Shown here: positions 36,401 through 43,733 of the stretch, piece by piece
Position numbering within the stretch: position 1 is the first letter of the stretch
How the letters are laid out: every line of letters begins with the position of its first letter
Source of the DNA: Pedobacter hiemivivus
GTDB lineage: Bacteria; Bacteroidota; Bacteroidia; Sphingobacteriales; Sphingobacteriaceae
Length of the DNA stretch: 64,000 bases
Assembly: GCF_004331685.1 (NCBI RefSeq)
Contig: NZ_SJSM01000011.1
Span: forward strand, 62,001-126,000
Direction: 5' to 3'
Notes under the pieces: model-generated
What the model was told of the DNA's origin: nothing
Seen by the model: the letters and a program-made list of their open reading frames with translations, nothing else
Database searches by the model: none
Made by a program: the position numbers and the translations under genes

Positions 36401-37003
36401 CTATACTTTAATAATTCTTCCTGTGATAACCCCTGAAATTGCCCTTTCATATGCTCTTGCTACTTTCCAGGCCTCAACTGGAATGAATCCTGGAAAAAAT
36501 GGATGATAGTCCTCGGATTCCGTCAAAACAGTTGGGCTAATGCAGTTTATACGAACACTTTTGGGAAGTTCGTTTGAAGCTGCTTTTACAAAGCCTTCTA
36601 TACCGCCATTTATTACTGTACCGATTGTGCCGCCTAAAATAGGCTCATCCGTTAATACACCCGAAACCAATGTGAATGAGCCACCTACATTGATATAAGG
36701 CAGGGCCGTGCGAACAACATTGATTTGCCCCATTAACTTACTGCCTAAAGAAAACGAGTAGTTTTCATCCGTCAGGTTTTCAAATGGAGCTGCCGCAACT
36801 TCGCCTGCTGTAATGCCAATGGAATCAAATGAGCCAATGTTTTTAAATAAGTTTGCAAGACTTTGTTTGTCCGAAATATCTGCCTGATAGTCGCCCGAGT
36901 TTCTTGAAACACGTATTACTTCGTGTCCAACTTCCTCCAGTCTATTAGCGACTTCTTTTCCAATAGTCCCACTTGCTCCGATTACAATTATTTTCTTAAT
37001 CAT
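36401..37003 (-). CDS. Short SDR-like protein lacking the Tyr-Lys pair
   Basis: About 200 aa from ATG 37003 (MIKKIIVIGASGTIG). The Rossmann glycine loop GASGTIGKEVA and ITAG are present, and TLVSGVLTD supplies the Ser region. Where classical SDRs have YxxxK this protein has INGGIEGF, so the usual catalytic pair is missing. Short SDR proteins of this kind are common, and their reactions are mostly unproven. Confidence 0.85.
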   Translation of the reverse strand: MIKKIIVIGASGTIGKEVANRLEEVGHEVIRVSRNSGDYQADISDKQSLANLFKNIGSFDSIGITAGEVAAAPFENLTDENYSFSLGSKLMGQINVVRTALPYINVGGSFTLVSGVLTDEPILGGTIGTVINGGIEGFVKAASNELPKSVRINCISPTVLTESEDYHPFFPGFIPVEAWKVARAYERAISGVITGRIIKV

Positions 37004-37209
37004 TTCTTTGAAATTTAACAATGTAAAGTTCTGTAAAAGAGAATGTTCAGAGTTAACTGAATCTGCTTTTGTTGTAACCGGATTTTAGGTGAGATTAGTC
37101 GGTTAACCTGGGAATAGATTAACCAAACTATAAACGTTATAAAAATATTAAAGAAAATTTCAGTCTTTCTTTGGTGATTTCAAACCAGGACAACATCCTA
37201 GGATGTTAT

Positions 37210-38007
37210 CTAACGATTTTTACTTTTTAACTGCAATAAAATGGCGTCACCCACTGCTTTTGCAGACTGTGGGTTTTGCCCAGTGATCAGTCTGCCATCA
37301 ACGACAACATGTGATTGAAAAGGCTCTGTTTTTTCATAAATGCCACCACGCTCTTTCAATTTATCCTCAAGCAAAAAAGGTACCACAGCAGTTAGTTTTA
37401 CAATTTCTTCTTCCTGATTACTGAATCCATTTACTTTTTTGCCTTCTATCAGGTATTTTCCATTGCCTAGGCGAATATTTAACAAGCCTGCAGGGCCGTG
37501 ACATACTCCGGCAACTACGCCATCTTGTTCATATACTTTGGCTACAATACCTGCAATAGTTGTATCATTTGGTAGATCCCACATCGCTCCATGACCACCG
37601 GCAAAATAAATGGCCGCATAATCTTGCGGTTTTACATCCACTGGTTTCAAACTGTTGCTTATTTTTTTATGATAATAAGCATCCTCCCAGAATTTCTTAT
37701 TAACTGAGTCGGTTAAATCAAAAGCATCTACAGGGGGATTGCCTCCTTTAGGACTTACAAAATCTATTTCATAACCGGCTTCAACAAGAACCTCCCAGGG
37801 ATGGGAAACCTCGCCTAGGTAATATCCAGTCTTCTTGCCTGTATTTCCTTTGATACCATGGCTGGTCACCACGAAGAGAATTTTCTTTTTTACAACCTGT
37901 TTTTCTGTTTGCAGGCTAATGGTTTGCTGTTTGGAACGCTGACTTACACAGCTTGTAAACGCTATAAAACATATAAGACAGCATAAGGTATTAATTAACT
38001 TATTCAT
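37210..38007 (-). CDS. DJ-1/PfpI-family lipoprotein (Hsp31-like)
   Basis: 265 aa with a signal and lipobox FTSC at about residue 20. The core is the Hsp31-like class of DJ-1 proteins: GYYLGEVSHPWEVL with the acidic partner, IYFAGGHGAMWDL, nucleophile Cys in GVCHGPAGLL, and LITGQNPQSA. Family members are glyoxalases, deglycases or chaperones. Placement as a lipoprotein among aldehyde and ketone reductases supports a reactive-carbonyl role, which is inference. Confidence 0.9.
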   Translation of the reverse strand: MNKLINTLCCLICFIAFTSCVSQRSKQQTISLQTEKQVVKKKILFVVTSHGIKGNTGKKTGYYLGEVSHPWEVLVEAGYEIDFVSPKGGNPPVDAFDLTDSVNKKFWEDAYYHKKISNSLKPVDVKPQDYAAIYFAGGHGAMWDLPNDTTIAGIVAKVYEQDGVVAGVCHGPAGLLNIRLGNGKYLIEGKKVNGFSNQEEEIVKLTAVVPFLLEDKLKERGGIYEKTEPFQSHVVVDGRLITGQNPQSAKAVGDAILLQLKSKNR

Positions 38008-38120
38008 AATTGATTTTTTAGGAAGTTGAACCGATATAATGATAATATTCGATTTTTGATTATATCAGGCAGAATACCATGGAGCTAAACACATCGAAAT
38101 ACTCTGTTTTAAAATAACAA

Positions 38121-38157
38121 AAGTGTCCCTTTAAATTATCCAACTTTTGGGGCACTT
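38121..38157 (-). terminator. Terminator after aldo/keto reductase
   Basis: On the minus strand AAGTGCCCC (38157-38149) pairs with GGGACACTT (38129-38121) with one bulge, followed by a U-rich run. It separates the reductase from the DJ-1 operon. Confidence 0.6.
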
Positions 38158-38188
38158 CAGGAAATAGTCCTGTTAAACTATTAAGGAA

Positions 38189-39142
38189 TTATAGACTGCT
38201 TGCAGTTGCCAACAAGGTTATATCCTCATGGTCTAAAGTAATTGTGGTCGCCTTGATTAAATCAGCCAGTTGATCTATGTTTGTTGCACTTGCTATAGGA
38301 GCTGTGATTCCAGGTTGTTGTATAACCCATGCTAATGCAATGCTTCCAGCAGTAGTCTCATGCCTTGCTGCAACGTTATCAAGCGCATTAAGTATATTAA
38401 AACCACGATCTGTAAAATACTTTTCTACAAATCCAGCCCTCTTGCTATCTTTAATATCATCTAAACTCCTGTATTTGCCCGTAAGAAAACCGCTTGCAAG
38501 AGAAAAATAGCTAATCACACTTAAATTATTGGCCGAAGTTATTGGTCTAATATTTTCTTCAAAATCAGCCCTGTCATACAAATTATACTCTGGTTGAAAG
38601 GTTTGATAAATAGGAAGGTTATTGTCACGACTAACTTGCAAAGATTCTTCAAGGCGTTCTGGAGTGAAATTAGAAGCGCCGATAATTCTTATCTTTCCTG
38701 CTTTGATCAGGGAATCATACGCAGCCAAAGTTTCCTCTATTGGTGTCTCCGAATCATCGTAATGTGATTGATAAAGATCAATATAGTCTGTATTTAGACG
38801 TTTTAGAGAAGCTTCTGCTGCACTAATGATATATTTTTTACTTAGTCCCTTTTTGTCAGGTGCTAACTCCGCACCCAACTTAGTAGCCAACACAACCTTA
38901 TCTCTCTTACCAGATTGTTTAAGCCATTTTCCAATAGCCAACTCCGATTCTCCACCTACATGTCCATCAACCCATTTAGAATAAACATCCGCAGTATCAA
39001 TAGCATTGAAACCTTGTTCAGTAAAATAATCTAATAACTTAAAGGCCATCGCCTCATCAGTCGTCCATCCGAAAACATTTGTTCCTAATATCAGTGGTGC
39101 AATCTTAATTTCTGATGCACCTAATTTTCTATTTTCTAACAT
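38189..39142 (-). CDS. Aldo/keto reductase
   Basis: 317 aa from ATG 39142; the longer frame to 39175 would begin upstream of the promoter box at 39162-39169, so it is rejected. AKR features: IKIAPLILGTNVFGW, catalytic Asp and Tyr in AIDTADVYSKW, Lys in VLATKLG, and YQSHYDD. It is divergent from the IclR gene and is its most probable target, a common arrangement for IclR regulators. Confidence 0.9.
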   Translation of the reverse strand: MLENRKLGASEIKIAPLILGTNVFGWTTDEAMAFKLLDYFTEQGFNAIDTADVYSKWVDGHVGGESELAIGKWLKQSGKRDKVVLATKLGAELAPDKKGLSKKYIISAAEASLKRLNTDYIDLYQSHYDDSETPIEETLAAYDSLIKAGKIRIIGASNFTPERLEESLQVSRDNNLPIYQTFQPEYNLYDRADFEENIRPITSANNLSVISYFSLASGFLTGKYRSLDDIKDSKRAGFVEKYFTDRGFNILNALDNVAARHETTAGSIALAWVIQQPGITAPIASATNIDQLADLIKATTITLDHEDITLLATASSL

Positions 39143-39161
39143 GTCATTATATTTTGTCCGC

Positions 39162-39169
39162 CAAAAGTA
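39162..39169 (-). promoter_or_regulatory. -7 box for the aldo/keto reductase
   Basis: TACTTTTG on the minus strand fits TAnnTTTG and lies 19 nt before the chosen ATG 39142. Confidence 0.6.
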
Positions 39170-39187
39170 CGCCATAGATGGCTTTTA

Positions 39188-39218
39188 TTGAAATATAAAA
39201 TAATAAAATGTATATTTG
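39188..39218 (+). promoter_or_regulatory. Promoter of the IclR gene
   Basis: TTG at 39188-39190, then 20 nt, then TATATTTG at 39211-39218: a full Bacteroidota promoter. The palindrome begins at the next base, so a bound regulator would cover the start of transcription. Confidence 0.75.
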
Positions 39219-39233
39219 TTCATTATTAATGAA
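39219..39233. promoter_or_regulatory. Palindrome TTCATTATTAATGAA, candidate operator (site 3)
   Basis: Identical to 25111-25125. It abuts the -7 box of the IclR promoter and overlaps the ATG at 39229. Position fits an autorepressor site. Confidence 0.65.
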
Positions 39234-39957
39234 AAATATGATTCAGTCTGTACAAAGAACCTTTCAAATTTTAGAATATATAGCCGCAAATGGGAATTTC
39301 ATTCGAGTTAATGACGTAGCAAAAGCCTTAGAATTGGAGAAGACAACCGTATATGGTTTTATAAAAAGTCTTAAAGAATTAGGATACTTAGAGCAGGACG
39401 AAATGAGCCCAAGGTATAGGATTACTTCCAAATTGGAATGTTTATATGCACCTCCATTTTCACTCATTGAGTTGAAACAAGAATTGCGACCAATTTTAGA
39501 GAAGATAACAGCCGCTACACTTGAATCATCCTATCTGGCTATACAAATGGGTTATTATTATAGACATGAATTAAAATGTGAACCTAATAGGGCTGTAAAA
39601 ATTACACTTAATATGGGGCGAGATTACGAAATGAACACTACTGCTATTGGTAAAGCATTTTTGGCTTATTCCGAACATTTGCAGCGTAATTTATTTGATT
39701 CCCAAAATGATCAATCTGCATTAACAGCAGAAGTAGCCAACATTAAACAAATTGGATATGCCCTGGATATTGGGGCGTATGATCCTGACCTGAACTGCGT
39801 AGCTATGCCTATTTTCTTTAAAAATAAAGTCATAGCAGTACTTTGTGTATCTGGTCCCTCATATAGGTTCAAGCGAGAACAGTTCATCGAAACACTGAAA
39901 GTCATGAATATACTTTTAGGCGAGCAGGGTAAATATACAACACAAGTAAAATTATAA
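39229..39957 (+). CDS. IclR-family transcriptional regulator
   Basis: About 242 aa. Winged helix at the N terminus (IQSVQRTFQILEYIAANGNFIRVNDVAKALELEKTT is split over the two helices), then an IclR effector domain (MNTTAIGKAFLAYS, CVAMPIFFKNKVIAVLCVSGPSYRF). ATG 39229 or 39238 is preferred to 39208, which lies upstream of the -7 box. Very short 5' leader. Likely controls itself and the divergent aldo/keto reductase. It is the last gene before the right 47-bp repeat. Confidence 0.9.
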   Translation: MKNMIQSVQRTFQILEYIAANGNFIRVNDVAKALELEKTTVYGFIKSLKELGYLEQDEMSPRYRITSKLECLYAPPFSLIELKQELRPILEKITAATLESSYLAIQMGYYYRHELKCEPNRAVKITLNMGRDYEMNTTAIGKAFLAYSEHLQRNLFDSQNDQSALTAEVANIKQIGYALDIGAYDPDLNCVAMPIFFKNKVIAVLCVSGPSYRFKREQFIETLKVMNILLGEQGKYTTQVKL

Positions 39958-40105
39958 AATGCATTCAAATAAAACGGATTACTTAACTATAATAGTGTTA
40001 CTCATATGTAACGTTACCATGTTGCGGTGTAAAAATTATTGTGTATTTTAGGGCATTGTTGAACAGAAACGGTGATTTTTGCCATAAAACATACAGAGAG
40101 TCTAT

Positions 40106-40152
40106 AAGACTCATAATCTTTTGGTCGATGGTTCGAGCCCATCATGGCCCAC
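40106..40152 (+). repeat. Right copy of 47-bp direct repeat (putative attR)
   Basis: Identical over 47 bp to the tRNA-Met 3' half at 8339-8385, with unrelated sequence to the left, so no tRNA can be formed here. Together the copies bound about 31.8 kb. No integrase gene lies within or next to it. Confidence 0.85.
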
Positions 40153-40157
40153 TGCTT

Positions 40158-40192
40158 AAAAAGGCGTTTTTCGATAAGAAAAACGCCTTTTT
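40158..40192 (+). terminator. Terminator joined to the tRNA remnant (module end B)
   Basis: A 14-bp perfect stem AAAAAGGCGTTTTT/AAAAACGCCTTTTT (40158-40171, 40179-40192) with loop CGATAAG-like sequence. It sits 5 nt after the remnant, as behind the true tRNA. Confidence 0.88.
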
Positions 40193-40312
40193 TCGTTTCT
40201 AATTTTTGATTATTAGTCACGATATTTTCTTTACAAAAGCTGTAACGGTATTTTAATTGGGTTGGTTTTGTTACAATTCTAGATAGTTGTATTGTAGGGT
40301 GAATTTTTTTGT

Positions 40313-40385
40313 ACTTCACTTGATAGTATCATATGACACTATCAAGTGAAGTTTTCAAAATGTGACGCATTGCCTCACATTTTGA
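40313..40385. repeat. Two consecutive perfect inverted repeats
   Basis: Hairpin 1: 15-bp arms 40313-40327 and 40338-40352 around a 10-nt loop. Hairpin 2: 11-bp arms TCAAAATGTGA (40355-40365) and 40375-40385 around 9 nt. They are 2 bp apart. No U tract follows, so they are not ordinary terminators. Confidence 0.8.
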
Positions 40386-40656
40386 GTTAGATACTGATGT
40401 ATTGGTAGGACGTGCTTTGATTATAGCTCATTGAATGCTTAATTACGGCTCAAATATGGTTGAAAATGAGCTGTAACTTTAATAGAAATGAACTGTAATC
40501 GAGTTTTGAATGAAATTAATGAATACACCTATAAAGTCTTTTCAATTTGGAACGCAATGAGTTCCGAATTGAATCGATTTTTTTTATTAACAAATCTTAT
40601 CATTAGTATGATACTTTGATATATAAATTACTTTGAAATCTATAATACTTATCGAT

Positions 40657-40772
40657 TTTACTGCAATAAAAATCAAATTACTGCAAATTATTCAAAATGA
40701 TTGATATAAGTATTTTACTGCACTTGTAGGTATTTTTATTAAATTTACTGCAACAATATAGTTTTTACTGCA
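40657..40772 (+). repeat. Five direct TTTACTGCA-type repeats upstream of Fic
   Basis: Copies at 40657-40665, 40677-40685 (ATTACTGCA), 40714-40722, 40744-40752 and 40764-40772, with start-to-start distances 20, 37, 30 and 20 bp. The last ends 12 bp before the Fic start codon. Same-strand, similarly phased copies suggest a multimeric binding site. Confidence 0.8.
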
Positions 40773-40784
40773 TAATTTATCTTT

Positions 40785-42284
40785 ATGGCAAACCAACCCG
40801 CAGGTAACCTATGGTTATATCAACACTTTAAGATGAGTTCCTTCAGGCTTACCCATCGTTCGTATATAGGAACCAGAGATAAAATCGACATAGTTGAAAA
40901 TGGAATTGTTGAGCAAACATATGGGCCAAAATATCAGCCATCTTTAGACATCCCATTATTTCATTTAGAATTCGCTTTCAAATACGATGATTTAAATCTT
41001 AACTTTCTTAAGGCTGTTTTTAAATTGTTGTCTAGAGAGGAAGTGGAGGATTATGTCAACGGAAAAGTCTCAGGAGTAAATAACAGGCGAATTGGATATC
41101 TTTATGAGTGGCTTATTGGTGAGGAAATTGCTTTAAAACAAAGAATCGCTGGAAACTATATTGATTTACTTGATGATGAAAAATACATTACAGGTTTATC
41201 CCTCAAAATTACCAAATGGAAAATCAATGACAATTTATTGGGTAATCAAGATTTTTGTCCAATAATCAGAAAGAGTAATACATTAACGAGGGAACTTGAA
41301 AAGGACTTAAAAAATCAAATAGAAAAACTGAAGGAAACCTATTCCCCTGATATATTTCACCGGGCAGCTCAATACCTGTTCAGAAAGGAAACAAAATCCT
41401 CATACGCAATAGAGAACGAAAAACCATCATCTGATAGAATGAATAGGTTTGTAGCTTTACTTTCAAAAGCGGGAACGCAGCACATAGATGAGCTTTTAAG
41501 CGAGTCTAATTTGATGTATTTACAAAATGCTATTGTAGATCCGAGATTTGCAGCAAAGGGTTTCAGAGATTTTCAAAATTATATAGGTGCAACAGGCTTT
41601 AGAATGGAAGAAATAATTCATTTTATATGTCCACCACCACAATATGTAACCTCATTAATGAATGGTATACATAGTTGTTATCATAAGATAAAAGAAATCC
41701 CGGGACAATTACAGGCTACTGTAATTGCATTTGGATTTGTTTTTGTTCATCCTTTTGATGATGGTAATGGCCGGTTGCATCGTTTCCTAATTCATGATAT
41801 GCTTACAAGATCAGGGATAGTTCAGGAAGGGATTATAATACCTGTATCTGCTCACATGCTTAATTATATGCCTGATTATGATCGCGCGCTGGAAGATTTC
41901 TCGAAACCTTTAATGCAGCGAATAAAATATAAAAAGACCGATGAAGGAGAAATCGAGGTTCTTAATAACGCAGACATAGAAGACTACTTTCGTTACCCTG
42001 ACTTTACTTACCAAGCTACTTATCTTGCCCAAACGATCAATGAAACAGTTACTGAAGATATGACAGGTGAGTTACAGTTTCTGGAACGTTACGATGAACT
42101 AAAGAAAAGTATCCAAGGTATAGTAGATATGCCTGATAAGTATATCGATCAGATAATAATCTTTTTACATCAAAATAAAGGGATATTTCCAAATAGAAGG
42201 AAGAAAGAATTTGATAAGTTAACTGCCCAGGAATTTTTAGAAATGGAGGCAAGCTACATGAATATTTTTGAAAAGATATATTAA
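40785..42284 (+). CDS. Fic-domain protein (putative AMP-transferase) with inhibitory helix
   Basis: 499 aa. The Fic core motif HPFDDGNGRLHR (about 323-334) is complete, so nucleotidyl transfer to a protein hydroxyl is expected. SYAIEN at about 208-213 matches the class II inhibitory motif [S/T]xxxE[G/N] that blocks the ATP site from the same chain, so the enzyme is probably self-restrained. The N-terminal 190 residues (NLWLYQHFKMSSFRLTHRSYIG onwards) and the C-terminal 120 residues are unassigned and may choose the target or bind the upstream repeats. It stands alone between two module ends. Confidence 0.92.
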   Translation: MANQPAGNLWLYQHFKMSSFRLTHRSYIGTRDKIDIVENGIVEQTYGPKYQPSLDIPLFHLEFAFKYDDLNLNFLKAVFKLLSREEVEDYVNGKVSGVNNRRIGYLYEWLIGEEIALKQRIAGNYIDLLDDEKYITGLSLKITKWKINDNLLGNQDFCPIIRKSNTLTRELEKDLKNQIEKLKETYSPDIFHRAAQYLFRKETKSSYAIENEKPSSDRMNRFVALLSKAGTQHIDELLSESNLMYLQNAIVDPRFAAKGFRDFQNYIGATGFRMEEIIHFICPPPQYVTSLMNGIHSCYHKIKEIPGQLQATVIAFGFVFVHPFDDGNGRLHRFLIHDMLTRSGIVQEGIIIPVSAHMLNYMPDYDRALEDFSKPLMQRIKYKKTDEGEIEVLNNADIEDYFRYPDFTYQATYLAQTINETVTEDMTGELQFLERYDELKKSIQGIVDMPDKYIDQIIIFLHQNKGIFPNRRKKEFDKLTAQEFLEMEASYMNIFEKIY

Positions 42285-42340
42285 GAGCTATCAATCATTT
42301 GCTAGCCAAATCGCTAATTAAACCTAAATCAGATAAGAAA

Positions 42341-42371
42341 TGGTTCGAGAAGCACCCAGTTGGGGCCACCA
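42341..42371 (+). repeat. tRNA 3'-end-like remnant (module end C)
   Basis: TGGTTCGAG followed by CACCCAGTTGGGGCCACCA has the layout T-loop, T-stem, acceptor 3' strand, discriminator and CCA of a tRNA, but the 5' T-stem no longer pairs. Similar to 52505-52520 and 55883-55906. Confidence 0.6.
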
Positions 42372-42375
42372 AGTA

Positions 42376-42410
42376 AAAAAGCCGTTTTTCGATGAGAAAA
42401 ACGGCTTTTT
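42376..42410 (+). terminator. Terminator of module end C
   Basis: A 14-bp perfect stem AAAAAGCCGTTTTT (42376-42389) with 42397-42410 and loop CGATGAG, nearly identical to the hairpins at B, D, E and F. Confidence 0.88.
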
Positions 42411-42438
42411 TCGTTTTGACTATCCAGTTTTTTATAAA

Positions 42439-42776
42439 CTAGAAATAGGTTTTCACGGCGAATCTAAATTGCTCTATAAATATATCTTTGAAAACACTGA
42501 TGTTATTTTGTTCATAAAAGATTAACATGGCTTTTTTATATTCCACTGCATCGATAGTTCGGAAAGAGACTGGACAATATTGGTTAGCAATAAGGATCGC
42601 ATTACTTACAATCCTCGTTGTTCTTTTGTTTCCATCGTTGAAGGCCTGGATATATGATAGCAATACTAATGCAATTAGCGACTTTTCAAATACATTATTT
42701 TTTCTGTTGATCAGTCGACACATATCTTCCAAAGCTTCTCTTATCTGATGTTCATTGTCGAGAGGTGTATAATTCG
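42439..42776 (-). pseudogene. Truncated second Fic-family gene
   Basis: The C-terminal part of a Fic protein of a different subfamily from 40785: YTPLDNEHQIREALEDMC, YIQAFNDGNKRTTR, FYEQNNISVFKDIFIEQF. The frame is closed upstream by TAG (42779-42777), so the N-terminal half with the substrate-binding flap is lost. The catalytic His position of the Fic motif reads Gln (QAFNDGNKR). Either defect would abolish normal activity. Confidence 0.75.
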
Positions 42777-42840
42777 GATTCTAATGAATACATACTAAAT
42801 CACAGACCATGAATCGTTAATAGTGTCGAAAACTTGAGAA

Positions 42841-43161
42841 TTAAGAGCCGGAAATTGAACTCATGAGCTCATTAATTGTGGTAGTAAATGGAATATGTGT
42901 GCCACATACCAACTCAATATATTTGTTTTTTTTATTTATTAGTTTGATACAATTTTTATTTATCAGATGGGACTGGTGCACTCTGATAAATATTCCTGCA
43001 TCCAACTGCTGACTAACCTTTTTTAAGGATTTACACATCACGAGCTCCTCTCGATTATGTAAAAAAATAGATGTGTAGCAATTGTCCGATTTACAATAGC
43101 TGATATCAGCATGTGATACTAAACGAAGAATCTCTTGAGAGTGAATGACTAATTTTTTCAT
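42841..43161 (-). CDS. Stand-alone LytTR DNA-binding protein
   Basis: 106 aa that make up only a LytTR domain: VSHADISYCKSDNCYTSIFLHN, CKSLKKVSQQLDAGIFIRVHQSHLINKNCI, and the closing beta-strands. There is no receiver or membrane domain, so it may act as a minimal regulator or respond to a partner. The IRVHQSHLIN strand is the family hallmark. No RBS-based doubt on the start. The next gene on the right is divergent. Confidence 0.85.
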   Translation of the reverse strand: MKKLVIHSQEILRLVSHADISYCKSDNCYTSIFLHNREELVMCKSLKKVSQQLDAGIFIRVHQSHLINKNCIKLINKKNKYIELVCGTHIPFTTTINELMSSISGS

Positions 43162-43733
43162 ATAGCGTTAATAGTTCAGGATTAATTAGGATACGTTGTC
43201 TTGCTGGACCTGAAAACCATATTGTTCTTATATCTAAATCAAATTAAAAATATCTGTTAAAAGCTTATTTTCTAATCCTGTTAATATTTGGTTATTTTTT
43301 ATCATCTAATCAGAGTAGATTTTACTAAAGTAGTTATTATTACTTAATTATACTATTCTATACTATCATAGTATTTATTGTTATAGTGTACCCTATTACT
43401 TTGCATCCTAAGTCCGTAAGGTCACGTCTGGTTAAGGGCTTTTAGGTAGATTCATTTCCAATAAAGCCAATTACTTGTTCTAACTGACTATTTTATAGGA
43501 AGAAGGACGCTATTTGTATTTTTAACGTGTTTTTCAGGATTTTGGTGATTTCCGCGGGTATTTTAGGTGAATTTCTAAGAAAACCCCGTTTTTATCATAG
43601 GTCATTCCCGAAATAAAGCCATGTTATTAGCAATAAAATCATATTATCCATTGACTTAATGAAATTATCTATTTTATCAGGCAGGAAATTATCCCACATT
43701 TAATGAAATAATTTCTAACCAAAATAAACTAGT
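43162..43733. other. 572-bp spacer, no gene
   Basis: A+T-rich sequence between the divergent LytTR and lipoprotein genes. Short near-repeats of TACTAT/ATACTATC occur at about 43360-43400 and a promoter-like TTG-N16-TACTTTG near 43379-43404. I see no RNA gene or ORF worth calling. Confidence 0.5.

Larger units (their letters stand above)
40193..40784. other. A+T-rich regulatory spacer before the Fic gene
   Basis: No gene. The region contains two strong inverted repeats (40313-40352 and 40355-40385) and five direct repeats (40657-40772), described separately. A 101-codon minus frame at 40014-40319 is an antisense reading of the tRNA remnant and terminator, not a gene. Confidence 0.7.

Noticed and set aside
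37189..37210. Palindrome AACATCCTAGGATGTT at the end of the DJ-1 gene
   Set aside because: A good inverted repeat but no U tract and no clear operator position. It may be a weak terminator; not enough to call.
8385..40106. Integrase, transposase or relaxase inside the bracketed segment
   Set aside because: I looked through all reading frames given by recognisable motifs and found none, so no mobile-element enzyme is reported.
40014..40319. 101-codon minus-strand frame
   Set aside because: It reads backward through the tRNA remnant and its terminator, so coding is very unlikely.
40657..40772. Possible CRISPR array
   Set aside because: Units are only 9 bp, spacings are irregular and no cas genes are near. 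It is better seen as a binding-site array.
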